Positions 1 to 11,978 of a DNA stretch of 64,000 nucleotides are shown piece by piece. The notes beneath the pieces are model-generated. The model was not told the DNA's origin. It worked only from the letters and a program-made list of their open reading frames with translations, and searched no databases. Numbering within the stretch: the stretch's first letter is position 1; the number at the start of each line of letters is the position of its first letter. Made by a program: the position numbers and the translations under genes. This DNA comes from Nematostella vectensis (taxonomy: Eukaryota > Cnidaria > Anthozoa > Actiniaria > Edwardsiidae), in contig NC_064036.1 of assembly GCF_932526225.1 (NCBI RefSeq), positions 20,358,953 through 20,422,952 on the forward strand. Reading direction: 5' to 3'.

Positions 1-433
1 CGAGTCACAAGTAAGCCATGAGCCACGAGTGACAATTTTATCTAAACTAGTTTAAAATTGAGCGCAAAGTATGAAAGCTTTTTGGGTTCTCCCTGCAGTC
101 GGTCGCCGTCGTCTTTGCTATTTCGTTCAGGCACTTTGCCAACAGGTTTTCTTTTAGTGTAACTACGGAGTCTCCGTTTGACACCTCTTACGGGATAGGT
201 GCCAAACCTGCTCTTGTTTCCTTGTTTCAGGACGCGCAGATATTTATTTAGAAAATTATCAGACTGTACTTCCATTCTGATAGCGTGCAACGAAGTTCGT
301 GTCGGCGGTGAAGGATGGCACAGCTTGAAACAACTTATATCACCCATACTACCTCGTGGTATGGGAGCGTGCGGCATAGCGCTCTTTGACAACGTTTAAG
401 TCCACAGCAAATCTAGTGGGAACCATGCCTTAC

Positions 434-3400
434 CTGGAGTCTCACAGCTAGAGATGCCCCCACAGTCAAAGTCATTGCACGCCTTCACTCGAATCTCAAC
501 AGCTCTGTCCTGCTTTAAGTGGGTCAACTCAGCAAAGAGCTGGGATGCGTTGACAAGAAGAGTTTGGCTCATGTTGGACGAGTCTCCCCTGTATGACCAG
601 GTCAGTAAGTACTGGGTCAGGTCACCATTCTGGTATTTCCTTGCAGGTGCCTGTTGATTTGTTGATTAATCAGTGAGAGAGAGCATCCTACGAACACATG
701 GGTGAATCCATGATTTCTCAAAGGGGGTGGGAGGGCAAAGGCACCATTCTAAAGGGGGAGACACTGGTTCCAGTACATAAAGCTTTTGGCAGGAGGTAAA
801 TGGATGGATTTCAGCTCCCATAAATCTTTTAAGGAGGACAAGTAGCCTCTGGACCTATCCTGAATCTACAATTGAAAGCAAAATTCTCGTAACGGTATGA
901 TACATTTTACTTGGCATTCGATAAGGGTGAATCAGCCACTACCCCTGTGACACCAAGCACAACCAACCAACCATCTCCCAAATAAACATAAGCACAACCA
1001 AAAACCAACAAAACTCCCAAAAACCCTAAACACCACTACCAGCCCCCAGAACCCTGGGCACCATTACCAGCCCCCAGAACCCTAAACACCACTACCAACC
1101 TCCAGAACCCTGGACACCACTACCAGCCCCCAGAACCCTAAACACCACTACCAGCCCCCAGAACCCTAGACACCACTACCAGCCCCCAATACCCTAGACA
1201 CCACTACCAGCCACCATAACCCTAAACACCACTACCAGCCCCCAGAACACTAAACACCACTACCAGCCCCCAGAACCCTAGACACCACTACCAGCCCCAG
1301 AACCCTAAACACCACTACCAGCCCCAAGAACCCTAAACACCACTACCAGCCCCCAGAACCCTAAACACCACTACCAGCCCCCAGAACCCTAGACACCAGT
1401 ACCAGCACCCAGAACCCTAGACACCACTACCAGCCCCAGAACCCTAAACACCACTACCAGCCCCAAGAACCCTAAACACCACTACCAGCCCCCAGAACCC
1501 TAAACACCACTACCAGCCCCCAGAACCCTAGACACCAGTACCAGCACCCAGAACCCTAGACACCACTACCAGCCCCCAGAACCCTAAACACCACTACCAG
1601 CCCCCAAAACCCTAGACACCACTACCAGCCCCCAAAACCCTAGACACCACTACCAGCCCCCAGAATCCTAAACACGACTACCAGCTCCCAGAACCCTAAA
1701 CACCAGTACCAGCCCCCAGAACCCTAAACACCACTACCAGCCCCCAGAACCCTAGACACCACTACCAGCCCCAAGAACCCTAAACACCACTACCAGAACC
1801 CTAAACACCAGTACCAGCCCCCAATACCCTAAACACCAGTACCACTCCCCAAAACCCTAAACACCAGTACCAGCCCCCAAAACCCTAAACACCAGTACCA
1901 GCCCCAAGAACCCTAAACACCACTACCAGCCTCCAATACCCTAAACACCACTACCAGCCCCCAGAACCCTACACACCACTACCAGCCCCCAGAACCAAAA
2001 ACACCACTACCAGCCTCCAGAACCAAAAACACCACTACCAGCCTCCAGAACCCTTGGCACCACTACCAGCCCCCAGAACCCTAGACACCACTACCAGCCC
2101 CCAGAACCCTAAACACCACTACCAGCCTCCAATACCCTAAACACCACTACCAGCCCCCAGAACCCTAAACACCACTACCAGCCCCCAGAACCCTACACAC
2201 CACTACCAGCCCCCAGAACCAAAAACACCACTACCAGCCTCCAGAAACCTAGACACCACTACCAGCCCCCAGAACCCTAGACACCACTACCAGCCCCCAG
2301 AAACCTAGACACCACTACCAGCCCCCAGAACCCTAAACACCAGTACCAGCCCCCATAACCCTAGACACCACTACCAGCCCCCAGAACCCTAAACACCGCT
2401 ACCAGCCCCCAGAACCCTAAACACCAGTACCAGCCCCCAGAAACCTAGACACCACTACCAGCCCCCAGAACCCTAAACACCAGTACCAGCCCCCAGAACC
2501 CTAGACACCACTACCAGCCCCCAGAACCCTAAACACCATTACCAGCCCCCAGAACCCTAAACACCACTACCAGCCCCCAGAACCCTAGACACCACTACCA
2601 GCCCCCAGCCCCCAGAACCTCAGACACCACTACCAGCCCCAATAACCCTAAACACCAGTACCAGCCTCCAATACCCTAAACACCACTACCAGCCCCAATA
2701 ACCCTAAACACCCCTACCACTTAAACCCCTTAAACTGTAAGCAGCACCACCTACCCCCAACACCCCTTAAACAACAACCCCTAAGCCCTAAACAACAACA
2801 CCACGTTAAACTATATAACTACCATTTCCACCCAAGCCCTTCCCCCCTCCCCCAATCCTAAACACCAGGCGAGGTGGAGCCTTGAATCTTGTAAAGGAAG
2901 GGTTTCTTGCAATACAAACCTGCCATGTAACAGTGACATTTCTGCTGTTTGCACCATAAGAAACCCATTGGCTGCAGTTGAGTTGGGAAGGTGGCCGGCT
3001 CGGTGCTAGCACATGCCGAATACTTAATTAGTTTAATTAAGTCATTCATATCCATCATACAGTTCTTATCATTATGAGAAACCCTGACAAACAACTTTGT
3101 AAGAATTGGTGGAGAATTCAGAGAGACAACTGGTTTACACTGAGATGGCAGGTCTGTTTTGAGCTTCCGTGAGCAAAACAGTGACATGCTGAGCTGTGAC
3201 CAACAGGAAGCTTTTATTTACCACCATTGAGGTATTGCTAAACTAGGACACATGGCTGCTATTCTGAGTACTGAACTTGTGATCCATGAATAGGACAACT
3301 GTAGCAATATAAGAAGGAAAGTTGCACAAACCAGTAAATACTCCAGGTTCGTAGGAAACACTTGCAGGTTGACCCCAAATGCTGCAATCTTCTGAGGCAC

Positions 3401-6400
3401 AGATCTTAGCCCTCACAGTAAAATGGTAGGTGTTACCAGATTGCAGATCACGTATCCTGGCTGATGTTGTACCAGCTAAGCCAGGCCATGTCTTTAAAAC
3501 CAAAAATACAAATGACACAACTTGAATTCTTTTAGAGGTCAATTAATTGCAAAACAAGGGAAGTCAGAATTCATTGATCTAGTTTTCATGATGCATAGGT
3601 AGGCTAAATTACATACAGTACTGACAGAAAGTTCTAAATTTCGGATAGACTTATATATACAGCAGAAATTCCTGAGAATGTACGGACACTAATCTGCTAA
3701 AGGTTGGCTAAGCGATTTCGCAGAGCATTTAATTTTATTTTTCTAGAGGCAGAGGATTCTTCTTGATCGGAATCTCAAACTTCGATTCTCTTATCATAGT
3801 TTAATACGAAAGCAAAGTTTTAAGGGGAACCAAAGCACATAATACATAGTCACACAACTTGTTACTCTCCAATGCCGCCGTCGTCTCTAAAACTTGTGCG
3901 TACGAAAACTTCGATTGCTCCTCTCCAAGACACCTCTACGCAAAATATCGACCAACAAGTAAGTCATTTAAAGGAACTTTGAATAAAATAAACATCCTGT
4001 AAATTATTATTTTTCGGAAATGTAGTGTGTTGCTCAAGATTGCGATTTGATTTATCTGAATACTCGATGTTTAGATGACGCGACATGACGCGCCGTGACG
4101 TGACCATCATAACAACAGTCAATCCCGGGAATTCCCGTATAATAATAACAACGCACTTTACTATGACCGAGCTGCATAAGAGAACTATCAGGCAAAGAAA
4201 AAGCAAAACATTTCAGAATAAGATACCATTATTGTTATTGAGAAGTTTTAGAACGGCGAGTTGAATCTAGAGATGTGTGACATTTCCATTGTCTTGGATC
4301 ACGCTACGGCGACACGCTTTCCGCGGGCCACAAAAACTTTTATAATCAGTGGCTTTGCGTACTGAGTTTTAGTTTAAAATAACCGTTTGGAAAAGAGACC
4401 AAAAGAATCTTTACATTAATTTTAGAAACAACTGTATTTCTGCATGTAAAATATATTTTTTGAGACTCTCTATCGTGTAGGTAAAATTAGCAAAACGAAA
4501 GTTATTAGGCAAGCGAAACTCCAAACAATTTTCTTACAAATGAAGTGTATTCTTTTAACGGGAACAAGTTGTGTTTTCATAATTTGCTTACCCTGGCTTC
4601 GTCTATCTTTCGTGATTTAGAATTTACCGGCCATGAACTGATTGTGAACACAGACGTCGCGTGTGTTGTTGGCTGATCGCGCGTCGTCTGTGCCGTAATA
4701 ACAGAGAGCTTTCGATAACTCTGTAAATGTCTGTCCTGAGAAAGTACAGTGTACAGAAAAAGAGTTCATTTACAACGAAAGTCGAAAACAATAACCCTTA
4801 ACTTCGCCAAAATTTCGGATGCTGAAATTTCGGATGGCGCAAACTGCCGAAAAAACTATAGCCGAATTTTCGGCGAAGATACCCGAAATTTCGGATTAAA
4901 ACAATAGACAAATTTTCGGCGAAATTCGTCAGTTTTCGGTTGCATTACTTTCTGTCAGTACTGTAGTTATTGTGATCTCAATCTGCTTGAATCACTGTAA
5001 AATTCAATCCAATAAAAACAGCTCAATATCTTTTATACAAATATCAAAATGCAGGAAAGGTACAGAATAAATTTCCAAATGATGAAAGTCAACAAGAAAC
5101 AGTCATGAGTCAGTTTAATGGACTTTAAACACTCAAGCCAACAGCGATCACTGGTCATCCTCAATTTTCTTGAAATAAAATGAAAAAAAAAACTTACCTG
5201 ATTCAATGACTGAATAATGCCCTCAGCATAGAAGGTTATCTGGTATTTCATGGTGTAGCTCTGCCAAAGGTCTCTAGGAATCCATTTCAGCAGGACCTCA
5301 CCTCCACCTTGACTCACTGCATGCAAATCCTTTGGAGGCCCAGGGTTCACTGGTAAGAATGTTCAGAATAGGTTATTCAGCACAAATATATCATAATCAT
5401 ATTACAAGAAATGTTAGTACCTAAGATGCCTAAGAAACGACCATAATCAGATATAAGACATGTTAGCAACCAAACCTTCTTGCACAATCTAACATTACAT
5501 TTACTGTATAAAAAACAGCTATTAATCATAATCAAAATTCTTGCTTTGCCCCTCTCTCTGCTTAAAAAAAAAACAAACAGAAACTCCTGGAGATGCCCTT
5601 GGTCTATACGCCTTTAGCTCAGTGTGAGTGTGGCCTCTGCCCTTTCTCATAAAGTAACAAATCATACTTACTTTGTTCAGGAAAAACTGGTCCAGTTAAA
5701 ACAAGCTGTTCACTTTTAGCAACACCAGCAGAGTTTCTGGCTTCCACATACACGCTAAACATTCTAAATGGAGTCAAATGGACTTCACATTCATACATTA
5801 GTTTGCCAGGCACATGAAAAATGTTGTTACACCCTTGCACTATCTGTGCATCATAGCCATCATAGGTACAATTGCTATATTTGCACATCATGATGTTACC
5901 ATTAAACACACATTTCTGCTGTTCATGTGTTACATGAAGACACTGTTTACAGACTCTGTACTGCAAAGACAAGCCAACTGAAAGTGATGGACTCCACTTG
6001 AGAATTGTTCTATTGTCAATAATGCTCGTCCCAAGATTTCTAGGCGGAGAGGGTGGGGCTGGAAAAAAAAGTTGCACCCTTGTAAAAAAATCAAGCACAT
6101 ATTAAGTTGTAGAACTGCATAGATTGGGAAAAACATGCGAAATGGTCAATACATGGTAAGTGTCACCTAAAATCCAAGCAAAGCCTGACTCCAATTATTT
6201 CTATTTATACATTATTTTTTTAAAAAAAACCCTCCTTGAACCCCCTAAATCTCATAGTAATTAAGGTGTCAAGGGGTGAGGGCATTAAACAATAGGGAAT
6301 TAGTGGGAATGAAGACAGTAGTTAGTGGTTATCTTTTTAGTGATTAGTACTGTATTTCCTAAGTTGCATTAGGGAATGCTAATCTGTAAATGTCCGTTAT

Positions 6401-8313
6401 TCAAAATGCTCTACTGATTCACATCCGAGAGAAAAAAAAAGTAAATTGTGTTTACAACTACGGATTATCATAACTACTGTAGAGTAAACTTTGTGTTTTA
6501 ACTGGGAAAAAAATTAGCCTAGTAAACAAAAGACAGGTTCTTATATTTTTAAACACAATATTCTAGTCGTGAAGCTGCAAAGCTATGAAATAATCCTATT
6601 TGTTGAAGTGGGAACTTTCCATTGAATAAGAACCATTTTAGGCTAAATCACATAAATGAACTTGGAGGTTTCAACTGCAATTTTCTAAGCGCACATATTT
6701 GTTTTGCTAATTTGTGTCCTAAATCCAATAGCACGGTTGCAGCCATTATGTAACCCTTACTAAAGCTTTACTTAATCTAGAAACTGAAGTGTGGAGTTAA
6801 ATTTTCTATTACATGGTAAACCAGAAAAGATAAGACTGAACTGTTGCCATACCTACAACAGTAACACCAACATTATATCCCTGCTGGCCTGGTAAGCTGC
6901 ATGTGTATACTCCTTGAGAATTCTCAGTAACATTATACAGTTTTAGCAGACTACGACCATCTTGTAACCTTATAAAAGCAGAAGAAATTTCTTTTCCATG
7001 AAACCACCATGACCCATTTGTTATTGAACAGTTCAGTAGGAGACTTGAGCCAGTCCTCACAGTCACTATAGAAACCATGGGGAATAACAAGCATTATAAT
7101 AGAAATACAGTAAACAGGTACATTTGTAATATCTCCTTTGTGCATTATAGAAAGACAGTAAACAGGTACATTTGTAATATCTCCGTTTGTGCATTATAGA
7201 AAGACAGTAACAGGTACATTTGTAATATTTCCTTTGTGCAGTATAGAAAGACAGTAAACTGGTAGATTTGTTGTATTTCCTTTGTAAATTATAGAAAGAC
7301 AGTAAACAGATACATTAGTAATATTTTCTTTGTGAATTATAGAAAGACAGTAAACAGGTACATTAGTAATAATTTCCTTTGTTCATTATAGAAAGACAGT
7401 AAAAAGGTACATTAGTAATATTTCCTTTGTGCGTTATAGAAAGACAGTAAACAGGTATATTAGAAATTTTTCCTCTGTGAATTATAGAAAGACAGTAAAC
7501 AAGCACACTTGTAATATTTCCTTTGTGCATTATAGAAAGACAGTAATTATGTAGATTAGTAATAATTCCTTTGTGCAATATAGAAAGAGAGTAAACAGGT
7601 ACATTTGCATTTTCAGAGGTATACCCGGGGCAAAGTGGAATGCCAAAACCAACACATGAACAACTGCTTTTCTCTATGGCATACAGTCAATTAACAAAAG
7701 ATTGTTGTCAACTGGATTCGCTACTACACGACAAGCCTGCATGTAAAAACAACTGAAGCGCCTCGCTGCATATATTAGCCATCACAACTTAGCTTAGATG
7801 TGATGGCTAGGTATGGGCGTAGAAGCCGGTTGACAACAAAGTTTATAGGTTTAATCCTGCAGAGGCAGGATTTGCGTGAGGGAGGGAATGGGGCTGGAAA
7901 GGGGGTATCAAAGATATGATGGAACAAGGATATGAGGACCCCTTCCCCAAGCTCTAGTATAATACAGTAATTACTCACACAAGAAAGTAGGCATAGTATA
8001 CAAGAAAGACATAGAATAGAATAGGGCATAGAATACAAGAAAGCAATAAATGTTTGTAATAACCTTGCTTTATTGCTTTAAAAGCTTAGAGAATTTTATC
8101 CTCTGCAATTTTAAAGCAAGTCGAAAACAAACGTTTTTATTATAAACACGGAATAACTTAAAACACTACTTATCGTGAGAGTCTTGTGAAACGAGTTAAC
8201 TTCGTTCGTTTTTAAAACAAATCTACAAAAAAAATCGCGTAAAACTTACCATTCAGTGAAGATACAGTATCCAAAAGGACGTAAATAAGGGCGAGGTACA
8301 GTATTTGCCACAT
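434..8313 (-). CDS. Cytokine-receptor-like (gp130-like) Ig/FN3 cell-surface receptor, 5' exons, 3' incomplete
   Basis: Seven exons with GT-AG junctions and compatible phases can be read on the minus strand: 8313-8250, 7065-6853, 6058-5672, 5349-5198, 3491-3332, 3005-2920 and 650-434 (1279 nt, about 426 aa, open at the left). Exon 1 starts MWQILYLALIYVLL, a signal peptide ending in a GTAAG donor. Exon 2 is one Ig-like domain (C..WWF..YTC). Exon 3 is an FN3-like domain with seven cysteines, beginning after a PPSPPRNL linker. Exons 4 and 5 form a classic FN3 domain (PPKDL..., SARIRDLQSGNTYHFTVRA) closing with DCSIWGQPASV, which resembles a degenerate WSxWS box. Exons 6 and 7 form a third FN3. 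The order signal, Ig, cysteine-rich FN3, WSxWS-like FN3, FN3 matches gp130-type class I cytokine receptors, acting at the plasma membrane. A DSCAM/contactin-like adhesion protein is the alternative. The transmembrane and cytoplasmic parts are not in the window. Confidence 0.72.
1019..2715. repeat. 28-bp minisatellite inside a receptor intron
   Basis: About 60 tandem units of roughly 28 bp, with consensus CACCACTACCAGCCCCCAGA followed by ACCCTAAA. The array lies in the intron between the receptor exons at 3005-2920 and 650-434. Variants (CTAGACACC, CAGTACCAG, missing C) recur as blocks. For example, a run near 1270-1420 repeats near 1430-1560, so the array also grew by higher-order duplications. 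Confidence 0.95.
3616..4963. mobile_element. Non-autonomous Tc1/mariner-like MITE with 17-bp terminal inverted repeats
   Basis: The ends are perfect inverted repeats, CAGTACTGACAGAAAGT at 3616 and its reverse complement ending at 4963, each flanked by TA (3614-3615 and 4964-4965). A TA target duplication with CAGT termini fits IS630/Tc1/mariner. No transposase ORF is present in the 1.35 kb, so it would need a helper in trans. The right subterminal part (4800-4945) carries many AATTTCGG/TTTTCGGC motifs, possibly transposase-binding repeats. It lies in an intron of the receptor gene. Confidence 0.72.
7095..7612. repeat. 48-bp minisatellite in receptor intron 1
   Basis: About ten diverged tandem copies of a unit near 48 bp built on GAAAGACAGTAAACAGGTAC and ATTTCCTTTGTGCATTATA. 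The array begins within about 30 bp of the acceptor of the Ig exon, in the intron that follows the signal-peptide exon. Short ORFs across it are repeat artefacts. Confidence 0.88.
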
Positions 8314-9693
8314 TGTGATCCTTCAATCAGATGCTACAGATTTCGGGGAATGTTTTCCCTCCGACTTCCAGGAAATTTGTACTCATTTGCATCATACTTA
8401 AATTAATTAATGAAGGAAAGTTGAAAATCTATGCGAAGGGCAATACTTAGGAGCGAAGAAGAGGTACATGATGGATTTTAGGGTTTTACGTGGATGGGTA
8501 ACCCGTACAATGTCTACCTTTACGTGTTAATTTTCCCAACACGAAGAGAACGCGAACAGACGCCATATTTAGAATACGGCACAAGCTTGGTACTCCATGT
8601 ATGACACTATAAAAGACACTAAGCCCCCATGACCACCCCGTAAATCCGCGACTGCATCCCCCTCATCTACCCCCATCTTAGCGATCTATCCTAATCTTTT
8701 CGGGTATGCAGAGCGTATTTTTCGGGTTTTGACGGAGGATTCGTTCCCGGTTACTTTTTTCTTTCTTTTCTTTTTTTTAAACCAATGGTTTTTAATACCA
8801 GGTGCTTTCTTTTTCGGAAACGGGAAAATTAAGCGCTCCTGCCAGCATTGCCTAATGATGTCGTTAGCTGGTGATAACCATTTTTAAATGTAAGTGCATT
8901 AAACATAAAATAAATAAATTTAAATTTAAATCCATTTAATGATGTTGATTTGCCAGTGACATCTTCTATAAAAGCATTTCAAAATGTTCCGTGGCAGTAA
9001 TAATTACTGGGAAAAGGCAAGACTGGCTATTTAATTACTGCGAATGGAATTAAGGCTTTGCTATCTATAATGCCATCGCTGTAAGTCATACTCAATTAGG
9101 AATTTTAACCCCGTATTTCATCGTGGAAAGATTTGCGATTCCATACGCGACGGGGCAGACTCGATTCTCCCAACCACAGGTAGCCCAAGCTCTTTATTTG
9201 TCCCTATTGATATTTACAAACATTCTCCGCACAGCTCGGAGGTCTACTGAAAACTAAAGCCATTGCGCCTTTTATACCGCGGGTTCTCTCTAGGACGCAA
9301 GTGCAAGCGGAAGCGCAACACAAGTGAGAATCGGTCAAACACAAGCGCAAGCACAAGCGCAAGAAAATCAAGCAGTTGCGTTCTCTTGCGTTTCCGCTTG
9401 CGCTTATGTTCTAGTGAGAATCGGAAAACTACGTGCGTTCCGCTTGCGCTTACGTCCATATGTGAACCTTTATCTGTCACCGTGCACCTAAAAAAATTGT
9501 AAACAATTTTGCGAAGTTATTGGAAGTTTTGCTACAAAATGAGACTTTATCTTTTTGTTCTTTGTCTTTTTCTCGAAAAGTGTCGATGCCACAGCAGTGT
9601 TTGGGGTACCAGTTGTCTACAGACAAATCTACGATTTTTATTGATATTCAAAAATTTATTCAAAAGCTCTTATAATTTGCTTATCGGGAACCC
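8314..9693. other. Region upstream of the receptor gene; no gene seen
   Basis: The region would contain the promoter and 5' UTR of the minus-strand receptor gene, but I see no confident TATA box or initiator on that strand. 9280-9470 is low-complexity, self-complementary sequence rich in AAGCGCAAGC and GCGCTTGCG, giving spurious Lys/Arg/Ser-rich ORFs on both strands. Nothing else is recognisable. Confidence 0.5.
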
Positions 9694-9829
9694 TTAAACA
9701 ACCGGGACGCTACCGCTAGCTTTGAGAAACGCTCTTCCTCGCCCGGAAAAGTATCCCGAAAACTCTCCCGGTACCATAACGGGCCCGGTTATTACCGGGA
9801 GTTTTGAGAAACTGTACCTTTCTTTTAAA

Positions 9830-10084
9830 CCATCTAATCCCTGTGCACAAGATAACGCTAAAAAAGCGATGGAAAGCTGCATTTCAAACAAAGGCCTGGT
9901 ACTTGTAGTACCACGCACGAGATGCAAAACCTTTGGCGACAGGGCCTTTGCCCATGCTGCGCCTTCTGCGTGGAACTCGCTACCCGAGCTAATTAGGAAC
10001 AAAAAAGGCCGTGAGCCATTTAAACAGGCACGAAAAACATATTTTTCGATTGGCTTATTTCACCTGGAGGACTCGTTAATTTAG
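9830..10084 (+). pseudogene. 5'-truncated LINE (non-LTR retrotransposon) reverse-transcriptase C-terminus
   Basis: The translation contains LVVPRTRCKTFGDRAFAHAA directly followed by PSAWNSLPELIRN, then FKQARKTYF, and stops at 10084. The GDRAF..AAP..WNSLP motif is the characteristic C-terminal end of LINE ORF2 proteins, of CR1/L2/jockey type. The RT and endonuclease domains are missing, so this is a 5'-truncated insertion. The sequence from 10085 to about 10250 is probably its 3' UTR. The open frame extends left to 9722, but the part before about 9830 does not look like LINE. Confidence 0.65.
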
Positions 10085-10867
10085 CTGACCGTGTTATAAT
10101 TTGTTATGTCGATTTAGTTTGGATGTTTTTGTAAGAATTTGTCTTCTGTTAAAGGGATTATTATATATGTATGGAAAGGTGGGGGGATATAAAGCATACA
10201 GCACTTGAGTCTTTATATAGCATATAGACTGAGGTGAATGTTGTTATTATGGATCTCATTTTTATTCTCAAAGAAATTCTAGTCCAGAAGCTATTCTTCA
10301 GGGAGTCATTCCCTTAAATTGCACAAAGATTCTCCATATGAACATATGGTAATAAAGCTGGCTCCGGTTTTAGGCAGTGCCTAAATCTATATATTGATGT
10401 ATTTGGCTACATTTATAGTTTTTTTTATGAAAGTACAAGCTTGGGTGCTGTATTTGGAAAAATACCTTGGCCATGGTAAGCCTATTCTAAACCGAAACAT
10501 CCTTACTCAGACCAACCTACAAGCCAGGAAAAATTACTTTTATTATTCAACCAAGAGTTATAATTATTTAAATACCTTGTGTTTTTTAAATACCTTTTGG
10601 GAAACATGTCTGCCAAGCTATTTTCCTCTCATGCGTTTTTTTACAAAACAATGTTGCAAACTGAGTATTGTGTACGAGGGTTTCGGCATATTTTTTTTAC
10701 CTACACCTGCTCTCATATCTCCCCTTAGGTTTATTTGTAATACAGCAAGCAAAGTAAGGGGCGTAAAAAAACCACTAAATTTGATCCACATAAAAATCAC
10801 TAAAACTTACTCCAGCTCAGAGGACAAAAAGGGGCATTAGGTCATTTTGCAGTGTGATGTTTTAGAG

Positions 10868-11099
10868 AAAAAAATAGAAAACCAAAAAAGGAGTTGACAG
10901 AGATACACAAAACTTTGTTACTTTGTGTAAATCGAGCCCCCAAAAATGTTTTGTTTGGTCTCAAAGGCTGTCCCCTGAAAAATAAAGTTTTGTGTATCTC
11001 TGTCAACTCCTTTTTTGGTTTTCTATTTTTTTCAGGGGACAGCCTTTGAGACCAAACAAAACATTTTTGGGGGCTCGATTTACACAAAGTAACAAAGTC
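10868..11099. repeat. Interleaved inverted repeat (order B-A-B'-A')
   Basis: Block B (about 10868-10916, containing GGAGTTGACAGAGATACAC) is followed by block A (about 10911-10982, containing GTTTGGTCTCAAAGGCTGTC). The reverse complements then follow in the same order: B' at 10985-11030 and A' at 11029-11099. Matches are essentially perfect over 45-70 bp each. This is not a simple hairpin (B-A-A'-B') but a permuted palindrome. Confidence 0.85.
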
Positions 11100-11978
11100 T
11101 ACTGCTTCTCTGAACATAGTTCTTCTTCTCTCGTAGGTTTTCTTTTATACAAATAAAAATTAAATTGATACACAACACCAGACATAATAATAAGAATAAT
11201 ATGGAATAGGAATGATAATAACTGGACACTAGTAGAGGTAGGCCAGTAAGTTATTATGTTATGTTAATGAGAAAAATTATGTAGACTGATTGGGGCCTGG
11301 GAGTTGCGCGGCTGGATTACTGGATTGTGACACACAGGGTACCCGCGCGATGACCACAAAAACCAAGTCGCATACCGAGTCGCGTTCTTGAATCAAATGG
11401 TCAAAGAGTTTTTTATTAGTGTTTTTACATGCGATCCATCACGTTTAGCAAGTTGAATCCATTTTGTTCTCAAGTAAAAGAGACGACGGTTTTATGAAGA
11501 CATCTTTATACTCGATGGTACAATTAATAGCTGGATTTATATCGGATTGAGCACAAACGCTTAAAGAAGTAATCGCCACCAAATCTGTGAGGATTGGATG
11601 TTCTAGCCTGAGAAACTACAAATCAAAAAAGAAATTTAGAATCATGACTTTCTCCGGATGGAGTAAACATTTGGGGTTTTGTTTTGACTCGTCGCGGCTT
11701 CATACTCGCAGGAGTTAAGAGCTGAGAAAGTTTCTCAACTACTGGCAAATTCAGACTTATCTCAGAGCTAAAGTTTTTTCCTAATTAAATCCATTTCTCC
11801 ATACCAGAATAAGTTTTATGAGAACTTTGATTTTCTTAGCTAAGCGTAAGTTTGAAAGATATGATTCGCGTTGGGAAAAATTTCGCGATACACCTGTGCT
11901 TTCATTGAATTACACTTTTCAACTATTGAATTCCACAAAAAATGAAAGCACGCGTAAGAATTTGACTATAGGATTCTA
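11100..11978. other. No gene seen; contains one copy of a dispersed repeat
   Basis: AT-rich, with no supported gene. The stretch 11292-11376 is a copy of a repeat that recurs in opposite orientation at 59472-59554 (listed separately). Confidence 0.5.
11292..11376 (+). repeat. Dispersed repeat, copy 1
   Basis: The segment from GGCCTGGGAGTTGCGCG to AACCAAGTCGCATA is matched, with a few differences, by the reverse complement of 59472-59554. The shared core includes GGTACCCGCGCGATGACCAC. It is short, GC-rich and without coding potential. A SINE or MITE fragment is possible. Confidence 0.7.

Noticed and set aside
42-392. 116-codon minus-strand ORF left of the receptor exon
   Set aside because: No recognisable domain, no FN3 pattern and no matching acceptor phase. 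Likely chance.
1019-2715. Interstitial telomere array
   Set aside because: The units contain CCCTAA, but the period is 28 bp and most of each unit is unrelated to TTAGGG.
9244-9502. Lys/Arg/Ser-rich ORFs on both strands
   Set aside because: They arise from self-complementary AAGCGCAAGC low-complexity sequence.
10394-10840. 148-codon plus-strand ORF after the LINE end
   Set aside because: AT-rich, no motif, no splice or promoter support.
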